36,777 nucleotides of DNA, taken from assembly GCA_005880615.1 (NCBI GenBank), contig VBID01000128.1, forward strand, positions 1 to 36,777, read 5' to 3'. The notes under the pieces were generated by a model. It had not been told where the DNA came from. It searched no databases and was given only the letters and a program-made list of their open reading frames with translations. This DNA comes from Chloroflexota bacterium. Lineage in GTDB: Bacteria; Chloroflexota; Dormibacteria; CF-121. Below are positions 35,589 to 36,777 of the stretch, piece by piece (within the stretch, counting starts at the first letter, position 1; each line of letters opens with the position of its first letter). The translations under genes were made by a program, and so were the position numbers.

Positions 35589-36777
35589 ATGGAGATGCCC
35601 ATGATTCTCACGCTGGTCCCCCTGCACGCGTTTGGAACCCGCTACGACTTGCCGGCTCCGCTCTATTTGTTCCTCCTTGGCGCCGGTGCGGTCGTCTTCG
35701 CGTCCTTCCTGCTGGTCCTGCGGCGACCCATCAATCGGGAGGTGGCTGCCGGCGCGGACGTACCCGCCCCCCCGGTCACACGCATGTGGCCGCAGGCGGC
35801 TGCCCTCGTCGTAGGGCTGCTCCTGGTCGCCGCCGGTCTGTTTGGCTCGCAGAGCGTTCCCGACAACATCGTGCCGACCATGTTCTGGCTGGTGTTCTGG
35901 ATCGCAGTGCCGATCAGCATCGCCGTCATCGGGAACTACTGGGCCTACCTCAGTCCGCTGAACCTGATCGCCAGGATCGCCGGGCCGCGGCCGCGCCTCA
36001 CGTATCCGGAGGGCTTCGGCTACTGGCCCGCCACCGTGCTCTTCTTCCTCTTCGCCTGCGGCGAGCTGGTTTTCAACGCGGTGACGACCACGCCGGCCAA
36101 CACGGCCCTGATCACGCTCGAGTACGGCGTCCTCACCATGATCATGGCGGCGATCTTCGGGGCCGACGTCTGGCTGCGACATGGTGAGGTCTTCTCGGTG
36201 CTGTTCGCCACCTGGGGCCGGCTGGGCTGGTTCCGGTTCGGGGCGCCCGGCCGGCGCGGCTTCTTCGGTGGCCTGGAGCGACCGTTCACCCCCAGCCTCA
36301 GCCGCCTGACCTTCGTGCTGCTGCTGCTGGTCTCAGTGAGTTTCGATGGCCTGCTGGCCACGCCCGCGTGGAAAAGCTTTGCGGGCTCACTGCCCAGCGG
36401 TCTGCGTTCCGCTGCGGGTGAGTTTCACTGGGGCTACGCCATCGTCGAGCTGGTGGTCTTCGTCGGGCTGATCGCCGCCATCTGGGGACTCTTCACGGGA
36501 TTCGCCGCGGCCGTGCGGGCGGCCGGGCACCTGGATGCGCCGCTAATCTCGGTCGTGGCCGGACTGGTCCCCTCGCTGGTGCCCATCGCCTTTGGCTACC
36601 TGGTGGCCCACAACTTCGGGTACCTGGCCATCAATGGCCAGTTGCTGATCCACCAGGTCTCCGATCCGCTGGGCACCGGGCTCAACCTGTTCGGGACCGC
36701 GAACTACGAGGTGAACCGCAACCTGGTCCCGACGGCGTTCATCTGGTACTTCCAGATCGCCCTGATCATCACGGTGC
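35589..36777 (+). CDS. Polytopic membrane protein, truncated by window end
   Basis: Open frame from ATG 35589 (MEMPMILTLVPLHAFGTRYDLPAPLYLFLLGAGAVVFASFLLVLRR...) to the edge; resembles actinobacterial membrane proteins sometimes labelled 'fenitrothion hydrolase' (recall only). Confidence 0.75.
   Translation, partial: MEMPMILTLVPLHAFGTRYDLPAPLYLFLLGAGAVVFASFLLVLRRPINREVAAGADVPAPPVTRMWPQAAALVVGLLLVAAGLFGSQSVPDNIVPTMFWLVFWIAVPISIAVIGNYWAYLSPLNLIARIAGPRPRLTYPEGFGYWPATVLFFLFACGELVFNAVTTTPANTALITLEYGVLTMIMAAIFGADVWLRHGEVFSVLFATWGRLGWFRFGAPGRRGFFGGLERPFTPSLSRLTFVLLLLVSVSFDGLLATPAWKSFAGSLPSGLRSAAGEFHWGYAIVELVVFVGLIAAIWGLFTGFAAAVRAAGHLDAPLISVVAGLVPSLVPIAFGYLVAHNFGYLAINGQLLIHQVSDPLGTGLNLFGTANYEVNRNLVPTAFIWYFQIALIITV

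Overview
36.8 kb of GC-rich bacterial chromosome, densely coded on both strands. Lineage not determined; the gene style resembles Chloroflexota/Dormibacterota/Actinomycetota-type soil bacteria. Recognisable genes: an RND efflux pump, a PF04185-type phosphoesterase, AlkA- and Tag-type DNA glycosylases, threonine synthase, homoserine kinase, an alpha/beta-hydrolase–adenylate/guanylate cyclase fusion, an APC permease translationally coupled to a glutamine-synthetase-like enzyme, a FluG/NodGS-type amidohydrolase, a histidine kinase / response regulator / PAS-GGDEF-EAL cluster, a CHAP-SH3 wall hydrolase, a class I glutamine amidotransferase, adenosine deaminase, a BNR-repeat protein, an MBL-fold hydrolase, and several secreted or membrane proteins. 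Most notable: the DsrE-family gene at 12622 is split by a single in-frame TGA at the position where I recall the family having the first Cys of a CxxC motif (giving UxxC). An 8-bp stem with a GUG loop lies 19 nt after the TGA, and the extended ORF ends exactly against the convergent thrB stop codon. It is therefore a strong selenoprotein candidate that the ORF track truncates. Other points: a two-member family of small four-Cys domains (C-x12-C-x23-WTCxHL-x-C.LG), an S2P-like/SRPBCC multidomain membrane protein, a dispersed C/G-rich palindromic repeat family with one copy read in-frame inside a coding gene, a 3' gene-end duplication differing only by synonymous changes, and two decayed genes (DinB/DUF664 and EAL).
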